NCBI RefSeq assembly: GCF_000429125.1
Contig: NZ_AUBG01000012.1
Location: forward strand, 157,702 to 221,701
Direction of reading: 5' to 3'
DNA from: Aequorivita capsosiphonis DSM 23843
Lineage (GTDB): Bacteria > Bacteroidota > Bacteroidia > Flavobacteriales > Flavobacteriaceae
DNA: 64,000 bases
The position numbers were made by a program, and so were the translations under genes. Shown here in pieces: positions 1 through 7,875 of the stretch; the stretch's first letter is position 1, and each line of letters starts with the position of its first letter. The notes beneath the pieces were generated by a model. That model searched no databases. It had not been told where the DNA came from and saw only the letters and a program-made list of their open reading frames with translations.

Positions 1-2
1 GT

Positions 3-1151
3 GTTTTTGAAATATACAAACCCATTCTTGTAGACAAAATACGTATAAACAACAGCAAATTTGCCATCTATGAAAAAGCCGAAGACTCTACCATGCTTTA
101 TTCAAAAGACCTCTCTCTAGAATTAAATGGAATTAGAGTTGACGACGAAACCATTAGAAGAAAAATTCCCTTAGATTTCAAAGATTACAAAGCAAAAAGT
201 GATTCTGTTTTTGTTAAAGTGGGACCTTATGAAAATCTATCCGTGAGCGACTTTTCCATAAAAGATCGCAAAGCTGTATTTGAAAACATAAAACTTAAAA
301 CTAAGTACTCCAAAAAAGAACTTTCAAAAATCATAGAAAAGGAAAGAGACCACTATAATCTTTCGCTAAAATCACTATCACTTGATGCAATTGATTTCGG
401 TTTTAACGACAATGGCTTCTTTGCAAAAAGCAAAATGGTCTCCCTAGCCTCCCCTTCCGCAGAAATTTATAGAGATAAGCTTGTGGCAGACGATCCCAAA
501 ATAAAACCACTTTACAGCAAGATGCTTCGGGAACTTGACTTTGAGCTTACGATAGATTCCTTAAAAATTAGCGATGCAAATATTACGTATGAAGAACGCG
601 TGAAAGTAGACAATATGGGAGGTTCCATCGACTTTAAAAATTTGGACGCGGCAATTTCAAACGTTAGCAACACCTATACAAGCCCCGATAAAACCCATTT
701 AAAAATAACAGCCGATTTTATGGAGAAAACTCCAATTTCCGTAGATTGGAATTTTGATGTGCAGAATGAAAGCGATCAATTTTTATTTATGGCGCAAATT
801 GGCTCTCTAAATGCAAATAGAATGAATGGTTTTACCGAACCCAATTTAAAGGTTCGTTTGAAAGGCCATACCAATAAAACGTATTTCACCATCGACGGAA
901 ATAATGATACCTCCTCGACAGATTTGAAAATAAATTATTCCGATTTTAAAGTCACTATTCTGAAAAAAAACGGGAAGGAAAAAAATAAATTCCTCTCTAC
1001 GATTGCCAATATATTTATATCCAAAGACAGCGAGAAAAAAGGAGATATTTACAAAGAAGGAACAGCAAAGGCTACTAGGAACAAAACCAAATCTATTTTT
1101 AATTTTCTATGGATAAGTGCAAAAAGTGCGCTAAGTAACGCTATGCTTTAA
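3..1151 (+). CDS. AsmA/DUF748-like protein, C-terminal part (5' end outside window)
   Basis: The reading frame is open from base 3, upstream of the first internal ATG at 93, so this is the C-terminal part of a longer protein whose start lies left of the window. What is visible is a soluble, beta-rich sequence in which hydrophobic and polar residues alternate, with segments such as LKISDANITYEER that resemble the repeating 'I nanity' strands of AsmA/DUF748/TamB-type envelope proteins. The tail (FNFLWISAKSALSNAML) resembles the closing segment of such proteins. By analogy these are periplasm-spanning or membrane-anchored proteins involved in lipid or outer-membrane homeostasis. The family assignment is an inference from texture, not from a catalytic motif; no catalytic residues are expected. 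It has its own strand and ends before a convergent minus-strand block. Confidence 0.55.
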   Translation, partial: VFEIYKPILVDKIRINNSKFAIYEKAEDSTMLYSKDLSLELNGIRVDDETIRRKIPLDFKDYKAKSDSVFVKVGPYENLSVSDFSIKDRKAVFENIKLKTKYSKKELSKIIEKERDHYNLSLKSLSLDAIDFGFNDNGFFAKSKMVSLASPSAEIYRDKLVADDPKIKPLYSKMLRELDFELTIDSLKISDANITYEERVKVDNMGGSIDFKNLDAAISNVSNTYTSPDKTHLKITADFMEKTPISVDWNFDVQNESDQFLFMAQIGSLNANRMNGFTEPNLKVRLKGHTNKTYFTIDGNNDTSSTDLKINYSDFKVTILKKNGKEKNKFLSTIANIFISKDSEKKGDIYKEGTAKATRNKTKSIFNFLWISAKSALSNAML

Positions 1152-1282
1152 AGTGCCTAAATAGACTTATCTATTGAATAGCCGCAATGCTTCTTTAACA
1201 AAGCATCAATTCTTATTTCTCCCTAAAAAAATCATGATGACTTTTATAATGAGTGTTCAACCATTTTTAAAGATCAAATCTC

Positions 1283-1459
1283 TTATCCCATCGTAGCTGA
1301 AAACCCGACTAATTCGCCAACTTCAAAAGAAACTTCCAGTTCAATGGGGTTGCAGCAAACTTCGCAGTCTTCTATATATTTTTGATGCCGAATGGAAGTA
1401 TCCAGCAGCATCGAAATCTCTTCCCAACAATGCGGGCATTGAAAAAAATGTTCGTGCAT
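1283..1459 (-). CDS. CPXCG-motif cysteine-rich small protein (58 aa)
   Basis: I read a 58-residue frame on the minus strand from ATG at 1459 to TAA at 1283. It starts MHEHFFQCPHCWEEISMLLD and carries two Cys pairs, CPHC (residues 8-11) and CEVCC (32-36), followed by NPIELEVSF. This order (CPxC at the N terminus, C-x2-CC-x-P in the middle) is the pattern of the small cysteine-rich CPXCG family (Cys_rich_CPXG), presumed zinc-binding proteins of unknown role. It lies 66 nt downstream of the patatin gene on the same strand and may share its transcript. It is short and easily missed by gene finders; the conserved motif arrangement is why I call it real. Confidence 0.8.
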   Translation of the reverse strand: MHEHFFQCPHCWEEISMLLDTSIRHQKYIEDCEVCCNPIELEVSFEVGELVGFSATMG

Positions 1460-1525
1460 GATTAATAATTTAGATGTGAGACGTTAGATTTGATATGATA
1501 GACAAAAAATCAATATTGAAATCTA

Positions 1526-3250
1526 TTATTTTAAAAGATCATTTTCTCCCAATTCCTCTTTGATAGTTTCCTTTACAAATTTATAACCTGCGCTCCTGAT
1601 ATAAAAGAAATTGGCCATAAAAGAAAGGAAGCGGTTTTTCAATAAATATTTCACTATCGATCCTATTCTATTTTTTATTTTCTTTTTATACTGCTTCTCA
1701 AGTTCTGTAAAGCTCAGTTTAGGGAAAGGTAAAGCTTTAATTTCCGCATCCACACCGTATTTAGCTGTATCCACTTGATTATTAAAATTGCGAAGTACCC
1801 GCATATCTGGAATTATAGGGAAGAATTTTTCACCTTTAATATCCATTGCCGGTACAGCAAACTGAAACCGTTCTTTAATCACATCATTCGGGATTATGTT
1901 TAATCGATTTTCTATATTTTCTGAAGAAACGGCAAAATAATACCTTAAAAATGCCTGGCAGTTCTTTCTTCCCAGCTGAAAATCGTGCGCCCTAAAATCA
2001 CGGCTCAAAAACCCAGCAAAACCAGCGATCGGAGCAGATGCCATATCACTTTTTGGCCGAACCCATTTGCCGTTCACTTCTATCTTTCGCACTGGTTCTA
2101 TCATAAATTTGGTGCGGTCACTTAAATCCAACGCGTCCAAAATTCCCTCTTGATTAAACATTACTTGATCGCGAAGTGCCCTTAAAAGTCCTTTGGCAAT
2201 ACTCAGAATATCCTTTCCACTTTCCGAAACATCGTGATCTTTATTGGGAAACGGATCAATCATAATCACGCCATATCTATTCTCCTCAATGTGTTTAGGA
2301 TTCTTTTCTTTCAAAACTTTTAGGCCAATGCCATAAGGTTCATTATTAATAATGCCTCCATCAACAGAATTGAATTTATAAACAGCTCCTTCTGGCAACA
2401 ATGGCTCAATGCCCTTGGACTGATTAAACAGATATTTTGGATATCGTTTTATGTATTCGGAAGAAATAGAAACCTCCCTTGATCGCAATCCAATGGGGAA
2501 AGCGGCGGTACTTAAAGTTGCGTCCTTTAAATAGCGAAGATGTTTTTTTTTGGAAATATCAAGAACATAATAAAGTTCATCTTCACTTTCGGGAATGCCA
2601 GCTTTGAATTTATCATTTTTAAGCTTATACCGAAAAAAGCCTCCGTGATTTGTAATAACAGTTCCTTGTGAAGCATCTCCGCGTCCGTCAAAGTTCACCA
2701 GAAAATTTATACCGCGTAGGTTGGTCGTTGTTAGGATAATATCTAAGCTATCTGAAGCATATTTGGGTATTTTACGGGGTTCGCGGATTCTTATTGCCTC
2801 ATTGGCTATACTATCAATTGCCGTAGTGTTTAAAAGCGATCTCACTTCGCCAAACTCTTTTAGATCGTTATTTTTTAAGAGCTTGTCCAAGGTACTGCTT
2901 CCGGATGTATCGGCCATATCCACCCAACTTTCGTAGAAAATATTGTTTTTCCCGGAAGGATTGTCCTTATTGTAACTCTTGAAATCTTTATCTGCCAAGG
3001 CCAATAATGTGAGCGAACTGGAAATTCCTCCTGCGGAAGATCCACTCATAACGTCAATTTCCACCTCGTGCATCGGGATAGAATGATCGTAATCTGGATG
3101 ATCAACCCCTCTACTTCGGTTTATTTCTTTGGCCTTTTCCCAAAGATCAAGCGTTTCAATCAAGTAATCCATAACGCCGGCAGTATATGCTCCCGCAGAA
3201 ACAGCACCGGCCATGGTGATACATAGTTTAAAGGATTTTTCGTTTTCCAT
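1526..3250 (-). CDS. Patatin-like phospholipase
   Basis: A 574-aa patatin-family lipid acyl hydrolase. The nucleophile elbow is GSSAG at residues 70-74 (Ser72), and the Asp of the Ser-Asp dyad is in VDGGIINNEPYG near residue 300. The usual glycine-rich oxyanion motif (GGGxRG) appears here as AGAVSAGAY (14-22), a variant seen in a Bacteroidetes/proteobacterial subgroup with a long C-terminal extension. No signal peptide is visible, so a cytosolic or membrane-peripheral enzyme is likely; the C-terminal KKKIKNRIGSIVKYLLKNRF segment is basic and amphipathic and could touch membranes. Substrate cannot be read from sequence. The region upstream of the ATG holds an inverted repeat AACTTG/CAAGTT (3273-3291) next to a degenerate -7 box. 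Confidence 0.88.
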   Translation of the reverse strand: MENEKSFKLCITMAGAVSAGAYTAGVMDYLIETLDLWEKAKEINRSRGVDHPDYDHSIPMHEVEIDVMSGSSAGGISSSLTLLALADKDFKSYNKDNPSGKNNIFYESWVDMADTSGSSTLDKLLKNNDLKEFGEVRSLLNTTAIDSIANEAIRIREPRKIPKYASDSLDIILTTTNLRGINFLVNFDGRGDASQGTVITNHGGFFRYKLKNDKFKAGIPESEDELYYVLDISKKKHLRYLKDATLSTAAFPIGLRSREVSISSEYIKRYPKYLFNQSKGIEPLLPEGAVYKFNSVDGGIINNEPYGIGLKVLKEKNPKHIEENRYGVIMIDPFPNKDHDVSESGKDILSIAKGLLRALRDQVMFNQEGILDALDLSDRTKFMIEPVRKIEVNGKWVRPKSDMASAPIAGFAGFLSRDFRAHDFQLGRKNCQAFLRYYFAVSSENIENRLNIIPNDVIKERFQFAVPAMDIKGEKFFPIIPDMRVLRNFNNQVDTAKYGVDAEIKALPFPKLSFTELEKQYKKKIKNRIGSIVKYLLKNRFLSFMANFFYIRSAGYKFVKETIKEELGENDLLK

Positions 3251-3272
3251 AAACCTTAGATTAGATAATACA

Positions 3273-3291
3273 AACTTGATATTAACAAGTT
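3273..3291 (-). promoter_or_regulatory. Inverted repeat upstream of patatin gene
   Basis: AACTTG (3273-3278) and CAAGTT (3286-3291) form a 6-bp inverted repeat 23 bp before the patatin ATG. On the minus strand the inner part reads CAAGTTTG, one base from the Bacteroidetes -7 box TAnnTTTG, so this may be a promoter overlapped by an operator. Short and AT-rich; weak evidence. Confidence 0.3.
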
Positions 3292-3329
3292 AACATAAAT
3301 AATCGAAAGCGTTTATAGTTTGATACTTT

Positions 3330-5243
3330 TTAGGAAAGCGTATCCAAAGTCTCCTGAAGCATTTCCCAATCCTCCATTAACTTTTTGAGCTTCTTTTTCT
3401 TTTCTTGATATTTATCGAAAAAGTGAGGTTTTGCAATGGTTTCTTCGTAATTGATTAGTAGTTCGGTATCGATCTTGGCAATTTCCTTTTCCAAAGAAGA
3501 AATGGACGCTTCTACATTGCTCAATTTGTTTTTTGCAGATTTTAATTTCTTCTGAATTTCATATTCCTCTCCAGCGGTTCTTTTTTGTTTTCCTTCGTAA
3601 GGAACTACGGTTCGTTTTTCAGCCTCGCGAAGATTTTCAAGATTCCGTTGCTCCAAGAAATAATCAATATCGCCTAAATATTCCTTGATGTGACGATCTT
3701 TAAATTCGTAAACCTTATTGGTCAATCCCTGCAAGAAATCCCGGTCGTGAGACACCAAAAGGAGTGTTCCTTCAAAACTCTTTAAAGCGTCCTTTAAAAC
3801 GTTCTTAGATTTGATGTCAAGGTGGTTTGTAGGCTCATCCATCACAAGCACGTTGAAAGGCTGCAGAAGTAATTTTGCAAGAGCCAAACGGTTTCTTTCG
3901 CCACCACTAAGCACACGCACATATTTCTCTACTTCATCACCTCGGAAAAGGAAGGAACCCAGAATATCGCGAACGCGACTTCTATTTTTCTCGTTTGCGG
4001 CATCAATCATTGTATCAAGCACCGTTTTAGTACCATCCAGATAATCTGCTTGGTTTTGTGCAAAATAACCGATTTGCACGTTATGACCCAAAGTTAGTTT
4101 TCCCCTATGTTCTATTTCGCCTACAATTATCTTTGCAAGAGTTGATTTCCCTTGGCCGTTTTGACCTACAAAAGCAATTTTAGCTTCCCGGTCTACCAAT
4201 AGATCAACATCCTTTAAAACATTGTTGCTTCCGTAACTTTTTGAAATTTTCTCTGCCTCAATTACTACTTTTCCGGGAGTAACAGAAACTGGAAAACGCA
4301 GTGTCATCACACTATTATCATCTTCATCAACTTCAATACGATCAATCTTATCGAGTTTTTTAATAAGTGACTGCGCCATAGTTGCCTTGCTGGCTTTTGC
4401 GCGGAATTTATCAATCAACTTTTCAGTCTGTTCAATCTGCTTTTGTTGGTTTTTTTGCGAAGCCAATTGTTGCTCACGCAATTCATTCCGAAGTACTAAA
4501 TACTGTGTGTATGGTTTGTTGAAATCATAAATCTTTCCAAGTGAAATCTCAATGGTACGGTTGGTAACATTATCTAAAAACATTTTATCGTGCGAAACAA
4601 TCACCACGGCACCAACATAGCCTTTTAAAAACTCCTCCAACCAAAGGATTGATTCAATATCTAAGTGGTTTGTTGGCTCATCCAAAAGCAATATGTCGTT
4701 GTTTTGAAGTAACAGCTTTGCTAATTCAATACGCATACGCCAACCACCAGAGAAGGTTTCTGTCAGTTTTGTAAAATCCTCCCTTTGAAAACCTAAACCT
4801 TGTAAAATACGCTCCGTTTCACCTTGATAATTATAACCGCCGTGAATTTCGTATTGATGCTGAACATCGTTTAGATCGACCATTAGTTGGTGATATAAAT
4901 CACTTTCATAATCAGTACGTTCGGCAAGTTGGGTATTTATATGTTCAAGCTTTTTTTCCAATTTTTTAATTTCGGTAAAGGCTTCATATGATTCTTCCAA
5001 TACAGTTCTTCCCTTTTCAAAGTCGATATCCTGTTTTAGAAAGCCTATTGAAACTTCCTTATCCATGGCTATTTGTCCCGTATCGTATTCCTGTTCACCA
5101 GCGATAATCTTCAGCAAGGTAGATTTACCGGCACCATTTTTCCCTACTAAACCTACTCGATCGCCAGGTTTTAGTTGAAATGTGATTTTCTCGAATAAAT
5201 AGTCGCCTTGAAAGGAAACGGAAAGATTGTGAATATTGATCAT
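3330..5243 (-). CDS. ABC-F family ATPase (ribosome-associated type)
   Basis: A 637-aa protein with two ABC ATPase domains and no membrane segment, the ABC-F layout of translation factors such as EttA, Uup and YheS. Walker A motifs are GKNGAGKST (about 34-42) and GQNGQGKST in the second half; signature motifs are FSGGW and LSGGER; both Walker B regions read DEPTNHLDI. The charged linker between the domains (about 240-310, with EQQLASQKNQQKQIEQTEKL) corresponds to the P-site tRNA interaction motif. A C-terminal coiled coil of about 80 residues rich in Lys and Glu follows, as in Uup/YheS. Expected role: ATP-dependent action at the ribosomal E site. I cannot tell housekeeping from antibiotic-protection types by sequence alone. 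Confidence 0.93.
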   Translation of the reverse strand: MINIHNLSVSFQGDYLFEKITFQLKPGDRVGLVGKNGAGKSTLLKIIAGEQEYDTGQIAMDKEVSIGFLKQDIDFEKGRTVLEESYEAFTEIKKLEKKLEHINTQLAERTDYESDLYHQLMVDLNDVQHQYEIHGGYNYQGETERILQGLGFQREDFTKLTETFSGGWRMRIELAKLLLQNNDILLLDEPTNHLDIESILWLEEFLKGYVGAVVIVSHDKMFLDNVTNRTIEISLGKIYDFNKPYTQYLVLRNELREQQLASQKNQQKQIEQTEKLIDKFRAKASKATMAQSLIKKLDKIDRIEVDEDDNSVMTLRFPVSVTPGKVVIEAEKISKSYGSNNVLKDVDLLVDREAKIAFVGQNGQGKSTLAKIIVGEIEHRGKLTLGHNVQIGYFAQNQADYLDGTKTVLDTMIDAANEKNRSRVRDILGSFLFRGDEVEKYVRVLSGGERNRLALAKLLLQPFNVLVMDEPTNHLDIKSKNVLKDALKSFEGTLLLVSHDRDFLQGLTNKVYEFKDRHIKEYLGDIDYFLEQRNLENLREAEKRTVVPYEGKQKRTAGEEYEIQKKLKSAKNKLSNVEASISSLEKEIAKIDTELLINYEETIAKPHFFDKYQEKKKKLKKLMEDWEMLQETLDTLS

Positions 5244-5346
5244 TTACTTTAATTAAGAATTGTAAAAAATTGAAAGCTATTTTGAAGTGTAAAGCTCGAA
5301 ATATCTTTTATTCAGGATATAGCCTCAAAATTTTTGCAAAGATGCT

Positions 5347-5354
5347 TAATTTTG
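5347..5354 (+). promoter_or_regulatory. -7 box of the DUF983 gene
   Basis: TAATTTTG matches the Bacteroidetes -7 consensus TAnnTTTG exactly, 20 bp before the ATG at 5375. No clear -33 TTG is at the usual spacing. It implies that longer starts upstream of 5347 would not be transcribed and therefore supports the 5375 start. Confidence 0.45.
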
Positions 5355-5374
5355 CAGCGTTAAAAAAACTGGCA

Positions 5375-5761
5375 ATGAAATTAATAAAAGGCACAAAACT
5401 CTACAGTATCCTTACAGGAACCTGCCCCGTGTGCCATAAGGGTGATATGTATATGGAAAACAATCCGTATAAAATCACCAAAATCATGAAAATGCACGAT
5501 CATTGTAGCAATTGTGGCAAAAAGTACAAAATAGAACCTTCCTTCTTTTTTGGCGCCATGTATGTTAGCTATGGTGTTGGTATCGCTATTGCCGTAGCCG
5601 CCTTTATTATTGCATTCTTTTTCATTGGTTTAGACAGAAATTATACTTTCCTCGTAATTATTTTAAGCCAGGTAATACTATTCCCATATATCGTAAGAAT
5701 CTCTCGTAATATTTGGATCAATGTATTTGTTGATTACGATAAAAAGATTGCCGAACGTTGA
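5375..5761 (+). CDS. DUF983 family zinc-ribbon membrane protein
   Basis: Taken from ATG 5375, the protein has 128 residues: a zinc-ribbon-like N-terminal part with CPVC (17-20) and CSNC (44-47), then two hydrophobic segments (about 61-85 and 90-110), the standard DUF983 arrangement. Function of the family is unknown; a small inner-membrane protein with a cytoplasmic zinc ribbon is likely. The frame remains open upstream to 5270, but a -7 box at 5347-5354 lies inside that extension and the family length fits the shorter form. It faces the ABC-F gene divergently and converges on the FAD oxidoreductase gene with a 9-nt gap. Confidence 0.85.
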   Translation: MKLIKGTKLYSILTGTCPVCHKGDMYMENNPYKITKIMKMHDHCSNCGKKYKIEPSFFFGAMYVSYGVGIAIAVAAFIIAFFFIGLDRNYTFLVIILSQVILFPYIVRISRNIWINVFVDYDKKIAER

Positions 5762-5770
5762 TCTATTCAG

Positions 5771-6829
5771 TTAAATTTTTTTCCAGGTTCTTGCCCTTTT
5801 AATATTCATTTCTTTTAACAACGGCACATCATCTTCTAAATGCTTATAAAGAATTACTGCCAACAAGGGCGCCATTAAAAAGCCTCTCGACCCTAGGCCA
5901 TTAAAGAAAACCAAATTTGAATGTTCTTCCCAAGCTCCAAGAAGCGGTCTGTGATCTCTCGTGGTTGGCCGTACTCCAGCGGTTTGCCCTACTACTTCAA
6001 AAGAATAATTGATACATGTTTTCAGTTTGGATAGTATTTCGTCTTTAGCACTTTCCGTCGGGTTTAAGCTATAATCATCACGACTGTAAGTTGCGCCCAC
6101 CTTATAGATGTCATTTCCCATAGGAATAACATATACCGGGCCTTTTAGAAGAGCTTCCAAGTTTAAGTCGGGAGCTTTGATAATTACATATTCGCCTTTG
6201 TTACCAACGATTGCATGTTTTGGAAAAAATGGATTTTCAACAACTTTTGCACCTTCTGCAAAAATGATTTTTGAAGCAGAAAAATCCTTATAAAAAACCT
6301 TGCTCTCTTTCTGTTGCAACAATTCATATTGAAAGGTTTCCGAAAGCAATACATCTTGGGCATTTAAAAACTCGCGGTAACCCGAAAGCAATTTTTTCGT
6401 TTTAATTTGCCCCGTTCCCAAAACTTCACCAAAACCGAATGGGGCTTCAATAGCGGAATTTGAGTTTTTTAAAAATTCCGAAGAAAGAAAGTTTTGCAGC
6501 TCTCTTTTGTCGGTTGCAACAGACCAATTGTTTTGTTCTTCAACACATTTAAAAATTCTTAAAACTGGCGTTTCTTGAAGTATGTGGCTTTCTAAATTTT
6601 CAGAAATGGTTCCATAAAATTTCTTTGCTACTGGAAAAAAGGCGGCAGCATTCCAAGCCGCAGTAAAACGTTTTAACACCGTAGGATTAAAAACTCCTCC
6701 TGACTTTGCAGTAGACCCGTCTTCACCACTATCTATAACTATAAACCGTTTATCATTTTTTTGTAATTGCTCGCAAAAGCTGATGCCCGCAATCCCCAAC
6801 CCAACAACAATATAATCTAACTGCTTCAT
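5771..6829 (-). CDS. FAD-dependent oxidoreductase (DAO family)
   Basis: 352 aa with an N-terminal Rossmann dinucleotide-binding motif, VVGLGIAG (8-15), followed by an acidic residue after the second strand (VIDSG), typical of the D-amino-acid-oxidase/GlpD-like fold. The C-terminal part contains GVRPTTRDHRPLLG and GLGSRGFLMAPL, the two conserved blocks that close the FAD site in this family. The substrate is not readable; ThiO/SoxA-like amine oxidation is one possibility. It lies directly downstream of gldN but is separated by a strong terminator, so it is probably a separate transcript. No signal peptide; cytosolic. Confidence 0.85.
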   Translation of the reverse strand: MKQLDYIVVGLGIAGISFCEQLQKNDKRFIVIDSGEDGSTAKSGGVFNPTVLKRFTAAWNAAAFFPVAKKFYGTISENLESHILQETPVLRIFKCVEEQNNWSVATDKRELQNFLSSEFLKNSNSAIEAPFGFGEVLGTGQIKTKKLLSGYREFLNAQDVLLSETFQYELLQQKESKVFYKDFSASKIIFAEGAKVVENPFFPKHAIVGNKGEYVIIKAPDLNLEALLKGPVYVIPMGNDIYKVGATYSRDDYSLNPTESAKDEILSKLKTCINYSFEVVGQTAGVRPTTRDHRPLLGAWEEHSNLVFFNGLGSRGFLMAPLLAVILYKHLEDDVPLLKEMNIKRARTWKKI

Positions 6830-6890
6830 TATAATTTAATTATTCAAAATCTACACGCTTGAGTCAATAGGCTCCCAGTTTCGTGGGAAT

Positions 6891-6928
6891 AAAAAACCCT
6901 TCAACTTCCTGAATGGAATGTGAAGGGT
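6891..6928 (-). terminator. Rho-independent terminator of the gld operon
   Basis: ACCCTTCA (6896-6903) pairs with TGAAGGGT (6921-6928) around a 17-nt loop; on the minus strand the stem is followed by a run of T (the A run 6891-6896). It lies 29 bp past the gldN stop codon and closes the gldKLMN transcript. Confidence 0.85.
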
Positions 6929-6956
6929 CTTTGCTAAGAATTAATTTATCTATGGA

Positions 6957-7856
6957 TTAATAATTCCACAAATCTAATTCAGTATTACGTATTTGTTCCT
7001 TGATTCTATCAGACTCCAACAACTGCATTAATGCATTATCATTAATATAGTCTTTCACATCTCTGTCTCCTTGAACGTTATCTTCCTTGTATATTACACC
7101 GTTAAAACGTCTTGAATTCAACAAATGGTCAAATGAGACTGGTTGTGAGGTATTCTTTCGGTTAAAGGCTTTGGCTTCGTGCAAAACTTCACGAGCGGCT
7201 GGAAACCAAATCCAAAACAATTCCACTTTTGCATCAAGTCCATCATCTGGGAAAGCTTTAGAACGTGCTTCATTGGCAACAGGACAAATACCCAGCAACC
7301 TATATCTAAGCTCGCCTTGGCGCTTATCAATATACCAATAGCCTCTAATGTGATATTCTGAAATATCACCTGCGTCCAAAGAAAAACGACGAACGTATTG
7401 TGGATCTACCACACCTTCGGCATTGAATTGTTCAATCCCTAAGTCAGTGGTATCGCTATAGACCAGTGAGGCTTCAATATCCTTTAACGTACGTTTCTCA
7501 GTAAAATATGAGTCTGAATACACGCTTTCAATCTTTCCGTTTTTAATGTTTTTTACCAAAACATCATAAAGAGATCGTCTGCTAGCACCAATATTATTGG
7601 TATCTATGGGATAATACAAGGGGAAATTTACCCTCTCATCTAGGTCTATGATTTCCCAAGTTGCTTTAGACCACATAACATAGCGGTCGTCCGTATATCC
7701 ATAAGGCAACGGCTTATCATTATCATAGGCAATCTGCGCTTCCGTCTTTTTGCCTATTTCTTCTGGTGTTTTGGCGTTAAGAATGTTTACCTGTGCATTT
7801 GCACCAGCCATCATTCCTAAACCAAAAACACATAAAACAAGGTTTCTCAAATTCAT
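6957..7856 (-). CDS. gldN: Gliding motility / T9SS protein GldN
   Basis: 299 aa with a signal peptide (MNLRNLVLCVFGLGMMAGANAQ, cleavage after about residue 22). The mature part begins with a short linker and the region EAQIAYDNDKPLPYGYTDDRYVMWSKATWEIIDLDERVNFPLYYP, whose DDRYVMWS-x-WE-IDLDER-N-P-YYP pattern is characteristic of GldN/PorN. Known role of the family: periplasmic component that forms rings with the lipoprotein GldK beneath the type IX secretion translocon. It is the last gene of gldK-L-M-N, 19 nt after gldM, and is followed by a terminator. Length fits the family. Confidence 0.96.
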   Translation of the reverse strand: MNLRNLVLCVFGLGMMAGANAQVNILNAKTPEEIGKKTEAQIAYDNDKPLPYGYTDDRYVMWSKATWEIIDLDERVNFPLYYPIDTNNIGASRRSLYDVLVKNIKNGKIESVYSDSYFTEKRTLKDIEASLVYSDTTDLGIEQFNAEGVVDPQYVRRFSLDAGDISEYHIRGYWYIDKRQGELRYRLLGICPVANEARSKAFPDDGLDAKVELFWIWFPAAREVLHEAKAFNRKNTSQPVSFDHLLNSRRFNGVIYKEDNVQGDRDVKDYINDNALMQLLESDRIKEQIRNTELDLWNY

Positions 7857-7875
7857 ACCTAAAAGGGTTTTAATA

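Noticed and set aside
5270..5374. Longer N terminus for the DUF983 protein
   Set aside because: A -7 promoter box lies inside it and family length supports ATG 5375.
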